Part shown: positions 15,351-22,911 of the stretch, one piece after another
Numbering within the stretch: position 1 is the stretch's first letter
Layout: each line of letters begins with the position of its first letter
Assembly (NCBI GenBank): GCA_964554485.1
Contig: CAZKOX010000005.1
Coordinates: 1 to 29,663 of the forward strand
Direction: 5' to 3'
Origin: JBBQBM01 sp964554485
Lineage (GTDB): Bacteria > Patescibacteriota > Saccharimonadia > Saccharimonadales > JAGQMS01
DNA length: 29,663 bases
Program-made: the position numbers and the translations under genes
The notes under the pieces: generated by a model
Told to the model about the DNA's origin: nothing
The model's database searches: none
Seen by the model: only the letters and a program-made list of their open reading frames with translations

Positions 15351-16133
15351 TTATTTAAGGCTATCAAGCGTTTCATTAACTATTGAATCGGCAAGTTTAT
15401 TGAGTTCACGCGGAATATGCGTAAAACTAATCTCATCAAATTCAGTAATAATTTTTTTTATAGCTTGGTGGATTGGCCACAAATCTCGGTTCTTAATTTT
15501 ATAAATTCCCTTCATTTGATTAACAACAAGTAGGCTGTCCATAAATACATGAACCCGCTTAGCGCCAATTTCTCGTGCCGCTTCAACACCACCTTTTAAG
15601 GAATGATATTCGGCCTGATTATTGGTTGTAACGCCCAAATATTTACCTGATTTTTTTACAACATTATCAGCCATATCCAAGATAGCAAACCCTCCCGCAG
15701 ATGGTCCAGGATTGCCTCTTGAACCTCCATCTGCATACAGTTTTATTTCAGTTGGGAGCCCAAGGGTTTGTGCTTTTTTAGGACTAATAATGAGTGGATC
15801 GAAATGAATTATTTTAACCGGAGAATTATAGTCAATGTTTTCTCCATAGTATCTTTGAAAAGCCTTAATCATTTCATCGTTGGTGCTATAGTTTTCGCTA
15901 CCTTCAAAGTTTGATGAGGTAAGATCACCAAAACGTTTTTCAATAATTGACGTGACGATTGTGTCGCCAAACTCTACCCAAGTTTTTGGGTCTTTAGAAT
16001 TAACCTTATCTACAAACGAAATGTGGTCGTTTACCCTGAGATCCTTGTCGTCGTTTAGGCGCCAGGTAGATGTTTTTTTGCCAAGCCGTATAAGTTCAGC
16101 CGCCTGATGGTTTAACTTTAGTATTTTGTTCAT
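15351..16133 (-). CDS. ASCH domain - RNase H fusion protein
   Basis: About 260 residues. The N-terminal half (about 1-115) resembles an ASCH domain, a PUA-like fold thought to bind RNA: KLNHQAAELIRLGKKTSTWRL, then EFGDTIVTSIIEKRFGDL and a YYGEN end. The C-terminal half is a type I RNase H: LYADGGSRGNPGPSAGG, NNQAEYHSL, VFMDSLLVVNQM and HIPRELNKLADSIVN supply the four acidic catalytic residues. It probably cuts RNA in RNA-DNA hybrids, with the ASCH domain steering it to a particular RNA (inference). The frame extends to a TTG at 16178, but TATAAT at minus 16160s lies within that extension, so the ATG at 16131-16133 is chosen. It lies between the site-2 protease and rnpB. Confidence 0.8.
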   Translation of the reverse strand: MNKILKLNHQAAELIRLGKKTSTWRLNDDKDLRVNDHISFVDKVNSKDPKTWVEFGDTIVTSIIEKRFGDLTSSNFEGSENYSTNDEMIKAFQRYYGENIDYNSPVKIIHFDPLIISPKKAQTLGLPTEIKLYADGGSRGNPGPSAGGFAILDMADNVVKKSGKYLGVTTNNQAEYHSLKGGVEAAREIGAKRVHVFMDSLLVVNQMKGIYKIKNRDLWPIHQAIKKIITEFDEISFTHIPRELNKLADSIVNETLDSLK

Positions 16134-16181
16134 ATGTATTTTTAGATTCTTAGGTAGATTATACCCCGAAACACTCAACTA

Positions 16182-16793
16182 TCAGGTAATTAAGTTAATG
16201 AAGAAATCGCTCAATGTATAGAATATTGGCTGGAGTAGCGGAAATAGTACGAACATAAAGATGACTAGCCCGATCATGCCCAATGCTTCTATCTGACGCA
16301 TAATCCTTTGAAGAGGCTCTGGCGCAAAAGCATAGAGAACTCGCGAACCATCTAGCGGTGGGAATGGAATTAGATTAAACACGAAGAAGCCGATGTTAAT
16401 TTGAAGGAATATTACTAAGCTGTCCAGAAACAGACCTTCCCCAGGTAAAAATATACGATAAATCAGTCCTGCGATCGCAGCCAATACTAGATTAGCTAGA
16501 GGTCCGGCTAGAGCAATGAGCGCTACTCCAAATTCAGAGAATTTCACCCGGTGTTGGTTGAAAGGTACTGGTCTGGCTGCTCCAAACGGAGGTAGACCGA
16601 CCAATAACAGAACTAGTGGTAAGCCGATGGTTAAGAATGGATCTATATGTTTTAAGGGATTTATCGATATACGACCCGCCAATCGAGCAGTGTCGTCACC
16701 AAGAGCGTCGCTCACAAACGCATGCATCATCTCATGAAACGCGATTGAGAGTGCTAGTGCCGGAACTGCAAGTAAAATTAGCTCGATATCCAT
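16182..16793 (-). CDS. Site-2 protease family membrane metalloprotease (M50)
   Basis: A 203-residue polytopic protein. The zinc-binding HEMMH sits in the first helix (residues 20-24), followed by FVSDALGDDTARLAGRISINPLKHIDP. A later helix carries NLIPFPPLDGSRVL, the LDG motif that supplies the third zinc ligand. This is the short form of the S2P family without PDZ domains. Such proteases cut membrane proteins, often anti-sigma factors; the target here is unknown. The ATG is 7 bases after a TGG-TACAAT extended -10, so the transcript looks leaderless. Confidence 0.9.
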   Translation of the reverse strand: MDIELILLAVPALALSIAFHEMMHAFVSDALGDDTARLAGRISINPLKHIDPFLTIGLPLVLLLVGLPPFGAARPVPFNQHRVKFSEFGVALIALAGPLANLVLAAIAGLIYRIFLPGEGLFLDSLVIFLQINIGFFVFNLIPFPPLDGSRVLYAFAPEPLQRIMRQIEALGMIGLVIFMFVLFPLLQPIFYTLSDFFINLIT

Positions 16794-16800
16794 CCACCCT

Positions 16801-16806
16801 ATTGTA
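16801..16806 (-). promoter_or_regulatory. Extended -10 of the site-2 protease gene
   Basis: The minus strand reads TGGTACAAT, a TGn extended -10, ending 7 bases before the ATG. No clear -35 is present. Confidence 0.45.
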
Positions 16807-16841
16807 CCAGCACAAACCCTGCACTAGCTTGCGCCGTTCGA

Positions 16842-16926
16842 GGGGTTGACCCCGTCAGAAATAGCTCGTGCTAGCACGAGCGTAACGGATGAGTTAATAA
16901 CTCATCCTATTTCCTGCGGGGTTGAC
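16842..16926. repeat. 9-bp direct repeats GGGGTTGAC flanking the junction structure
   Basis: GGGGTTGAC occurs at 16842-16850 and 16918-16926, on either side of a 67-base palindromic insert. The pattern is that of a target-site duplication around a small inserted element, or of a duplicated promoter half. The second copy supplies the -35 of rpmB. Confidence 0.5.
16850..16921. promoter_or_regulatory. Three-way-junction (cruciform) structure upstream of rpmB
   Basis: Outer strands 16850-16863 and 16908-16921 pair (CCCCG/CGGGG and AAATA/TATTT with a weak centre). They enclose two hairpins: a perfect 18-base palindrome GCTCGTGCTAGCACGAGC (16864-16881) and a 21-base hairpin GGATGAGTT/AACTCATCC (16887-16907). 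Only the linker GTAAC is unpaired. It could act as RNA, as a DNA cruciform or protein-binding site, or be an REP/MITE-like element. Confidence 0.55.
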
Positions 16927-16950
16927 TATTCTTCGGTGTTACGGTAGACT
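16922..16950 (+). promoter_or_regulatory. rpmB promoter
   Basis: TTGACT (16922-16927), a 17-base spacer and TAGACT (16945-16950) predict a start about 22 bases before the rpmB ATG. Confidence 0.6.
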
Positions 16951-16978
16951 CTGTATCTGTTACATAGAAATACTTATT

Positions 16979-17167
16979 ATGAAAAAATGCGATATCACCG
17001 GCAAAGGCAAACAATACGGCAACAATGTTAGCTTCTCACTTCGTCGTACAAAAAAAGTTTGGGAGCCTAACCTTCAAAACAAAACTCTTGTAGTTGATGG
17101 CAAGAAGGTCAAAGTTAAGATTAGTACCCAGGCAATTCGAACTCTCAAGAAAAAAGGTCTGCTTTAA
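16979..17167 (+). CDS. rpmB: 50S ribosomal protein bL28
   Basis: A 62-residue protein, MKKCDITGKGKQYGNNVSFSLRRTKKVWEPNLQNK and ISTQAIRTLKKKGL, a standard bL28. The zinc-ribbon form with CxxC pairs is absent, since only Cys4 is present. The frame is open upstream to 16922, but that part is the promoter and reads unlike bL28, so the ATG at 16979 is used. It is a single-gene unit converging on the wHTH gene with no strong terminator between them. Confidence 0.95.
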   Translation: MKKCDITGKGKQYGNNVSFSLRRTKKVWEPNLQNKTLVVDGKKVKVKISTQAIRTLKKKGLL

Positions 17168-17188
17168 AACAAGCGTGGCTCGAGATTG

Positions 17189-17818
17189 TTAATCTAGCAA
17201 ATTGTCTTCGTCGTACAGAACCTGCTTTTTTGCCACGATCAGATTAGAAACAAACCGATCATTTATTTGTCGTCGGTACTTATATTCATCAACCGTAAAT
17301 ACGGCGTACTGGATCTGTTTGCCTTCGCTGGCCTCTAGCTCGGTTACTGTGTTCTCAACCTTTGAGGAATTCATATCGCCAATCACTACTAGATCAACTC
17401 CGGCCATATCATCTCTAGTAAACTGTCCAGTTAAGATCAGACACTTTAGGTGTCCAGCTTTTTTAAATTCTTCGGTTAAGGGGTTCGATACGACCGTAGA
17501 TTCAGTGGCTACAACCTCTTTCTTGTCGGCGCCCTTCTTAGCTGCGACCTTTGGTTGAGCGACTTTGCCGCCGAACATTTCAGCTAGTGGATTGTAATAT
17601 TCAAATTTCTGGTCGACTTCATAATATAGTCGGTTGTTTGTATTATCCGAACTAATAATACCGATACTTAACAGATTAGCCAGTTCGCGACGCACAGAGT
17701 TAATCTGTTCATCTATTTTGCGCGTTATTTCGCGCACATAAAATGAACGGTTTGGGTTGGACATGAACAGTTGAAGAAGCTTTACCCGAGTCTTCGAACC
17801 AAACAGTTGTTCGATCAT
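17189..17818 (-). CDS. Winged-helix regulator with nucleotidyltransferase-like domain
   Basis: A 209-residue protein. Residues 1-75 form a winged helix-turn-helix of the ArsR/MarR type (TRVKLLQLFMSNPNRSFYVREITRKIDEQINSVRRELANL...GIISSD..NRLYYEV). A Lys/Ala/Val-rich linker (about 85-115) follows. The C-terminal domain reads LKCLILTGQFTRDDMAGVDLVVIGD, like the nucleotidyltransferase signature GSxxxxx..SDIDLLVIG, but the Gly-Ser is changed to Gly-Gln and the first acidic residue is missing, so it may be inactive and used for binding. The ATG is 6 bases after an extended -10 made from a tandem repeat, which hints at self-regulation. It lies downstream of murT-gatD. Confidence 0.7.
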   Translation of the reverse strand: MIEQLFGSKTRVKLLQLFMSNPNRSFYVREITRKIDEQINSVRRELANLLSIGIISSDNTNNRLYYEVDQKFEYYNPLAEMFGGKVAQPKVAAKKGADKKEVVATESTVVSNPLTEEFKKAGHLKCLILTGQFTRDDMAGVDLVVIGDMNSSKVENTVTELEASEGKQIQYAVFTVDEYKYRRQINDRFVSNLIVAKKQVLYDEDNLLD

Positions 17819-17824
17819 GACCTT

Positions 17825-17844
17825 ATTGTAGCAAATTGTAGCAA
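17825..17844 (-). repeat. Tandem 10-bp repeat carrying two -10 boxes before the wHTH gene
   Basis: ATTGTAGCAA occurs twice in a row on the plus strand. On the minus strand each copy reads TTGCTACAAT, so two TGC-TACAAT extended -10 boxes are stacked 10 bases apart. The nearer one ends 6 bases before the ATG. It may be both promoter and operator for the adjacent regulator. Confidence 0.5.
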
Positions 17845-17852
17845 TACTTTAC

Positions 17853-18545
17853 CTAAGGTCTTTTTTTAGCTAGCAAATGAGCTTGATTCTCAAGCCTGTC
17901 ATCCAGGGCTTTTAGAGAAGTAACCCCCATGGCTAGCTTTAATAACTCATCAGCAAAATCTGGATTCTTGCTCAAAATTGGACCGTGCAGATAACTTCCG
18001 AACACATTTAAGATCCTAGCGCCTTCGGTTTTATCTTCACTGTTGTTTCCGGCTCCTTTTTTTACTTTTCCAATAGGAATACAACCATCTTCAAGATATG
18101 TTCGACCACTATGATTTTCGTAACCTACAAGTTCGCCATAAGGGGTATCGACTACAGTATTTCCGATTAGCCTAACATCTCCAGCCTGAGTAAAAACCGG
18201 CAACACGCCCGCACCTTTTATAGTTACGCCAGAACTTGTAATAAATGCTTGCCCGAGAAGCTGGTACATCCCACAGATCATCAACATCACCACTCCATCT
18301 TCTGCCAACTGTTGTAACATCACCGCCTTAGATGCCAGGTCTTTTTCGACAAGTTGTTGTCCGGCATCCTGGCCGCCACCACCAATGATAATATTGCAGT
18401 CTTTTGGAATATTATCTCCAATGCCAACCAACACAGTTTCGTAAGGTATTCCCCTCCAGGCAAGACGCTTCTCTAGAACGACACGATTACCGGTGTCGCC
18501 ATAAATATTCATTTCATGCGGATACAGATGAACGATTTTTATCAT
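17853..18545 (-). CDS. gatD: Lipid II isoglutaminyl synthase, glutamine amidotransferase subunit GatD
   Basis: A CobB/CobQ-like class I glutamine amidotransferase of about 230 residues that supplies ammonia to MurT for amidation of D-Glu in peptidoglycan stem peptides. Visible features are MIKIVHLYPHEMNIYGDTGN at the start, the GGGGQDAGQ loop, the catalytic Cys in MLMICGMYQLLG and the catalytic His in FGSYLHGPIL. The chosen ATG overlaps the murT stop as ATGA (18542-18545), the usual murT-gatD coupling. The open frame extends 23 codons upstream inside murT but has no reason to start there. Amidated peptidoglycan implies that this cell makes and modifies its own wall. Confidence 0.93.
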   Translation of the reverse strand: MIKIVHLYPHEMNIYGDTGNRVVLEKRLAWRGIPYETVLVGIGDNIPKDCNIIIGGGGQDAGQQLVEKDLASKAVMLQQLAEDGVVMLMICGMYQLLGQAFITSSGVTIKGAGVLPVFTQAGDVRLIGNTVVDTPYGELVGYENHSGRTYLEDGCIPIGKVKKGAGNNSEDKTEGARILNVFGSYLHGPILSKNPDFADELLKLAMGVTSLKALDDRLENQAHLLAKKRP

Positions 18546-19789
18546 GATATCCTCTCTGCGTGACCAAGACGAACAAGTTCTTTCCGAAGCGACATCATAG
18601 ATGTGTAGGTACAAAAAATTGCGTGTAGCCCTGGCATATTTTTAAGATGCTTGATCATTTCCTGCTCAGAGGAAAAAATTTGACTAATCTTTATGTCTGC
18701 ATACTTCAGTCTCACGGCCATATCATGTGCTCTTGTCCCGGCCGCATAGAGTAATTTTGCTTTCATAAAGTCATCCATTTCGGCGTCCCATAACCACGAA
18801 ACATCGCGACCATCAGCGTAGGCGTCGTTAATTGAAACCGTAACAGTTTTGTAGCTCTCTAGGTTCGCAGCATGAACTGTTTGCGTAAAACTACTGGGAT
18901 TTTTTATTAGCTGGATATCAAATACTGAAGCACCTACCTTAACTCTCTCACCTCTCCCAAATGCCGGCTTCACCTTGGCCATAACAGATATTAGCTCGCT
19001 CTGATCTATATCCGGCCTTAAAGATGCTAAAAGGCAAAATGCAGCCGTAAAATTAAGATGATTGTGGATTCCTTCAAGCTGAGAGGATACTCTTTTGTGT
19101 CCACCTATCCCAATATTTAATTCATACGATGACTCTAGAATAATGTCTGCTTTAGTTGACGAACTTTGTAATCGTCCGTTCCACTGGTCATCGTTTTTAA
19201 GTCTATCCCTCAGTTGCGATGATGCGCCAAAATATATTTTTTTAATACTATCTCGAGTAGGCAATTTCGACACCCGTTCATCATCGGCATTTAAGACAAC
19301 TATGTTTTTTGCCGCTTTCGTTAACTTGCTTAAGTATTGAGCAGTTGTGTCAATTTCACCAAACCTATCGAGTTGGTCACGCATCACATTTAATACGAGA
19401 GCGGCACTAATTGGTACTTTTTGAGCTAGGATAGACGCATAGGCCTCGTCGACCTCTAGAATTGCGACATCATAAGGCAACCGTCCAAAAACTCTACTTT
19501 TACTAACAACCGTCGAAATTAGACCCCTAGTCATATTACTCCCTGAGCTATTGGTCATTACTCGCTGCCCAAGCTTTTCAAGAGTTTCGGCAACTATTTT
19601 TGTTGTGGTTGTCTTACCGTTTGTACCAGATATTACTACTACACCCTCTGGTAATTTCTTTAAAGCCTTTTCTAAAAACCTCGGCATAAATCGCTCAATA
19701 AACAACCCCGGCAAAGCGGCGCCGCTGTTATGAAACAGCCTAGACACCTTTTGAATCAATTTCCCAGCCCAAAGTAACAGTAAGTACAT
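18542..19789 (-). CDS. murT: Lipid II isoglutaminyl synthase, Mur ligase-like subunit MurT
   Basis: A 415-residue Mur ligase-like ATPase partner of GatD. It has a hydrophobic N-terminus (about 1-35), the ATP loop VVISGTNGKTTTTKIVAETLEKLG near residue 51, EVDEAYAS, LNVMRDQLDRFGEID and LNADDERV. The DUF1727 C-terminal domain has NPSSFTQTV, INDAYADGRDVSWLWD and AGTRAHDMAVRLKYA. Firmicute MurT carries a four-Cys zinc ribbon in the central domain. Here the corresponding stretch (about residues 205-245) has no Cys, so the ribbon is missing. It follows miaA after about 20 bases with no Shine-Dalgarno. Confidence 0.93.
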   Translation of the reverse strand: MYLLLLWAGKLIQKVSRLFHNSGAALPGLFIERFMPRFLEKALKKLPEGVVVISGTNGKTTTTKIVAETLEKLGQRVMTNSSGSNMTRGLISTVVSKSRVFGRLPYDVAILEVDEAYASILAQKVPISAALVLNVMRDQLDRFGEIDTTAQYLSKLTKAAKNIVVLNADDERVSKLPTRDSIKKIYFGASSQLRDRLKNDDQWNGRLQSSSTKADIILESSYELNIGIGGHKRVSSQLEGIHNHLNFTAAFCLLASLRPDIDQSELISVMAKVKPAFGRGERVKVGASVFDIQLIKNPSSFTQTVHAANLESYKTVTVSINDAYADGRDVSWLWDAEMDDFMKAKLLYAAGTRAHDMAVRLKYADIKISQIFSSEQEMIKHLKNMPGLHAIFCTYTSMMSLRKELVRLGHAERIS

Positions 19790-19808
19790 ATCTACTAGAA
19801 TATAGATA

Positions 19809-20708
19809 TTAGGCGTTAGGCGCTAGTAGACTGTCTATAAACTTTTCAGCAGATCTTCCGTCGCTGAACCAGTTAATATCTTTGTTTCTCTTAAACCAGC
19901 TCATCTGGCGCTTTGCCAGTTGCTTATCTAGGGTTATAGAATCTTCCAAACATTTATTAAGATCCTCGGTCGAATGTTCTATATAGGGTCGTAGCGCTCT
20001 ATATATATTGCTGCTTGCTCCCGGGCAACTCCAACCATAATCTTCGTCTATAAGACGTGCTTCTTCTAGAACGCCATCTTCAATCATCAAGTTAGCTCGT
20101 GCGCGTATACGCTCTTCCAACGCTTCTACACCAGGATTAACCCCAATTATTACTGTCCCGCGCGAAAGTGATTCGCGGCTACGATTCACGCCACCTTGTT
20201 CAATTGCTCGTATAAGATAGCGTTTATTCTGACTATTTTCGGGCATTTCATAACCAGCTTCTTCTATTTGGTGATGAAGTTCCTCAACACTAAGCGCTTC
20301 AAGCTCGGCGCGTAAAACAGGGTCGGCAGCGTCACCAAATTCATAACCATATAAAACTCCATCGACATACAAACCACTTCCACCAACAAGTATTGGCAAG
20401 TTGCCCCTTTCTCTAATTTCGGCAATTTTTTCGTTAGAATAAGATTGAAAATCAGCCGCCGAATAGCCTTCGTCCGGGTTCACCAAATCAAGACCATAGT
20501 GCGGAATACCCTCTTGCTCAAGAAGCGATGGTTTAGCAGTACCAACGTTCAAGCCTCTATATATCGAGCGCGAATCCGCACAAATAATTTCACCACCGTA
20601 TTTTTTAGCAATCTCTATTGCCAAAGCGGTCTTACCACTAGCCGTCGGCCCGACCACTGCGATTAAATTAACGGTTCGGTTGCCAGATAAGCTTTTCGAC
20701 ATCGACAT
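19809..20708 (-). CDS. miaA: tRNA dimethylallyltransferase MiaA
   Basis: Adds a dimethylallyl group to A37 of tRNAs that read UNN codons. It has 299 residues, with the P-loop VVGPTASGKTALAIEIA near residue 18. Other family motifs are ICADSRSIYRGLNVGTAKP, IPHYGLDLVNPDEGYSAADFQ, ILVGGSGLYVDGVLYG and, near the end, QLAKRQMSWFKR. AAGGA stands 7 bases before the ATG at 20708, inside the 3' end of the alkyltransferase-like gene (41-base overlap), so the two are translationally linked. Confidence 0.96.
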   Translation of the reverse strand: MSMSKSLSGNRTVNLIAVVGPTASGKTALAIEIAKKYGGEIICADSRSIYRGLNVGTAKPSLLEQEGIPHYGLDLVNPDEGYSAADFQSYSNEKIAEIRERGNLPILVGGSGLYVDGVLYGYEFGDAADPVLRAELEALSVEELHHQIEEAGYEMPENSQNKRYLIRAIEQGGVNRSRESLSRGTVIIGVNPGVEALEERIRARANLMIEDGVLEEARLIDEDYGWSCPGASSNIYRALRPYIEHSTEDLNKCLEDSITLDKQLAKRQMSWFKRNKDINWFSDGRSAEKFIDSLLAPNA

Positions 20709-20985
20709 AATAATTTCCTTCGTCGTATTTTACCTCAACACCCTCTTTTTCAAGATGGTTTTTATGGCCAACACGTCCTCCAGGATAGCCCGCCGCCAAA
20801 CCACCCTGTTTATTAACAACCCTATGCCACGGCAGATCCGGGTTGCCAAAATGAGCAATTCCACCGACAACTCTAGATGCCCCAGCATTACCGCACAGCG
20901 CCGCAAGTTGCCCATAAGTCATCACTCTACCCTGTGGAATTTGTGAAACCAATGCTTCTACTCTAGTTCTAAAATCCGATGGCAT
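20668..20985 (-). CDS. Alkyltransferase-like protein (ATL), MGMT family without the acceptor Cys
   Basis: A 105-residue protein matching the DNA-binding domain of O6-alkylguanine-DNA alkyltransferases: RVEALVSQIPQGRVMTYGQLAALCGNAGASRVVGGI, then NPDLPWHRVVNKQGGLA. In true alkyltransferases the active site is PCHRV; here it is PWHRV. Trp in place of the acceptor Cys defines ATL proteins (E. coli YbaZ, S. pombe Atl1), which bind alkylated bases and pass them to nucleotide excision repair without reversing the damage. The ATG at 20983-20985 comes one base after the thrS stop and defines the expected N-terminus. The longer frame to 21072 overlaps thrS and has no family match. It is co-transcribed thrS-ATL-miaA. 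Confidence 0.9.
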   Translation of the reverse strand: MPSDFRTRVEALVSQIPQGRVMTYGQLAALCGNAGASRVVGGIAHFGNPDLPWHRVVNKQGGLAAGYPGGRVGHKNHLEKEGVEVKYDEGNYYVDVEKLIWQPNR

Positions 20986-20986
20986 A

Positions 20987-22846
20987 CTACACTGAACTTT
21001 TAGATACCCGGGTCTTAGACTCATTGGCGACAGTATGCAGGAAGTTATCAATCTTAATCGGCTCAGCATCACCCTCTTTAACGCGAATATCGGCCCGGGC
21101 TCTTGGTACGACCATTCCTGATTCTAGCTCTTTAGAGCCAACCACAATCAGATATGGTATTTTTTGCATCTCGGCTTCTCTGATCTTCTTGCCGACCGAT
21201 TCGTTAGACATATCAAGCCCGACTCGCAGGCCATACTTTTCTTTAGCATCATCGGCAATGCTTTGGGCTAGCTCAACAACCTTTTCATCTTGGTTTGGAG
21301 TAGCGATTCTGATCTGTTCTGGAGCCAACCAGACTGGGAAACGCCCACCTGTATGTTCGATGTATATCGCCAAAAAACGCTCGATTGAGCCCATTACGGC
21401 GCAGTGCAACATGGCAATTCGTTCTTTATTTCCGCTCTCATCAATACAGTTAAGGTCAAAACCTTCCGGCTGATTAAAGTCGAATTGAATAGTGGCCACC
21501 TGATGTTCGCGACCGAGTGCATCCTTACCCATAAAATCAAGTTTTGGACCATAAAACGCAGCATCTCCAGGTACTTCTTCGAAGTCATCTTTAGTCTTAG
21601 ACTGTGCAATTTTTCGAAGTGTATCTTCGACTTCCTTCCACTGTTTGTCTGTTCCAAGATAATCGGCCCGCTTTTTAGGATCATGCAAACTAAGTCGCAA
21701 GCGAAGCGTCATACCAACCGCCGAATAAAACCGTTCAATGATGTCCCAAAGCGCCAAAACCTCGGTTTCTACTTGAGAGTAACGACAAAACACATGAGCG
21801 TCATCTTGAGTAATAGCCCTAACACGACTTAATCCACCGAGCTCTCCGCTTTGTTCATCACGATAAACCATGGTTGTTTCGCGATAACGAATCGGCAGGT
21901 CGCGGTAGCTTCTTTGCCTTGAATCATATATCTGAGTATGGTGCGGACAGTTCATCGGCTTCATTGCAAACTCATGGCCTTCGCGTGTAATTATCTTAAA
22001 TAATTCATCCGAGAACTTTGCCCAGTGGCCGCTTTTTTCATAAAGATCCTTCTTTGTAATATGCGGCACAGCTACGGCCATAAAACCAACTTCATTGCGC
22101 ATTTCTTGGACAAAACGATCAAGCTCGTTGCGCAGAATCGTGCCTTTTGGTGTCCAAAGCGGCAAACCTTGACCAACCAAGTCAGAGAAAGTAAAAAGGT
22201 CCAGTTCTTGACCAAGTTTACGATGATCACGCTTCTTGGCTTCTTCTAGCATCAGCAAATGCTCAGCTAGTTCTTTTTTGGTCTCAAATGCCAATCCATA
22301 AAGTCGCTGCATCTGAGGATTAGTGTCTTTGCCTCGCCAATAAGCACCAGCAACTCGCATTAACTTAAATTCACCAACATCACCGGTGCTTTTAGCGTGC
22401 GGGCCACGGCATAAGTCAGTAAAGTCGCCATTTTTATAAAATGAGGCTTCGCTAGCCTTTACGTCACCAGATGCAATAGTGCCGAGCTCTTCGCTATTTA
22501 GGTCAGCAGCTAAGGTCGTTCCTGCGCGCTTTAAATCGTTCAACAGCTCTTCTTTATATGGCTGCTGTGAGGCTTTTGCCCAACCTATCGCCTCATCGAT
22601 TGGCTTAACGGAGTGTTCAAAGACCTGCTTTTCAGAGATAATCTTGCGCATCTCGGCCTCTATTTTTGGAAAATCTTCCTCAGAAATAGTTGCACCAGGC
22701 ACGTCGATATCATAATAAAAGCCATTCTCAACCACTGGCCCCACCCCAAAACGGGCTTTTGGCCAAAGGTGCGACACAGCTGCAGCCATAATATGTGCCA
22801 AACTGTGGCGCATAGCGTGCAATCTATCTTCGTCGGTTTTAGTCAT
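20987..22846 (-). CDS. thrS: Threonyl-tRNA synthetase lacking the TGS domain
   Basis: Charges tRNA-Thr. From the ATG at 22844-22846 the protein has about 619 residues and begins almost at once with the editing domain (RHSLAHIMAAAV, later DLCRGPHAKSTGDVGEF). The usual ~60-residue N-terminal TGS domain is absent. Catalytic features are present: motif 2 RYRETTMVYRDEQSGELGGLSRVRAITQDDAHVF, the zinc ligands in MNCPHH, DDAH and LHCAVMGS, and motif 3 GGRFPVWLAPEQI, then the anticodon-binding domain. The frame extends to a TTG at 22894 in the loop of a hairpin, which is unlikely as a start. It heads a thrS-ATL-miaA-murT-gatD run. Confidence 0.95.
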   Translation of the reverse strand: MTKTDEDRLHAMRHSLAHIMAAAVSHLWPKARFGVGPVVENGFYYDIDVPGATISEEDFPKIEAEMRKIISEKQVFEHSVKPIDEAIGWAKASQQPYKEELLNDLKRAGTTLAADLNSEELGTIASGDVKASEASFYKNGDFTDLCRGPHAKSTGDVGEFKLMRVAGAYWRGKDTNPQMQRLYGLAFETKKELAEHLLMLEEAKKRDHRKLGQELDLFTFSDLVGQGLPLWTPKGTILRNELDRFVQEMRNEVGFMAVAVPHITKKDLYEKSGHWAKFSDELFKIITREGHEFAMKPMNCPHHTQIYDSRQRSYRDLPIRYRETTMVYRDEQSGELGGLSRVRAITQDDAHVFCRYSQVETEVLALWDIIERFYSAVGMTLRLRLSLHDPKKRADYLGTDKQWKEVEDTLRKIAQSKTKDDFEEVPGDAAFYGPKLDFMGKDALGREHQVATIQFDFNQPEGFDLNCIDESGNKERIAMLHCAVMGSIERFLAIYIEHTGGRFPVWLAPEQIRIATPNQDEKVVELAQSIADDAKEKYGLRVGLDMSNESVGKKIREAEMQKIPYLIVVGSKELESGMVVPRARADIRVKEGDAEPIKIDNFLHTVANESKTRVSKSSV

Positions 22847-22872
22847 ATCAATAATAATACCACTGTTAAATA

Positions 22873-22911
22873 AAAACATCGTGCCTTCTCGCAAAGAAGC
22901 ACGATGTTTTC
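22873..22911 (-). terminator. Terminator-like hairpin in the thrS leader (possible attenuator)
   Basis: AAAACATCGTGC (22873-22884) and GCACGATGTTTT (22899-22910) are perfect 12-base arms, with a further CTTCT/AGAAG pairing inside. On the minus strand the stem runs into TTTTT 27 bases before the thrS ATG. A transcript started upstream would pass through it, so attenuation is possible. I see no T-box. Confidence 0.5.
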
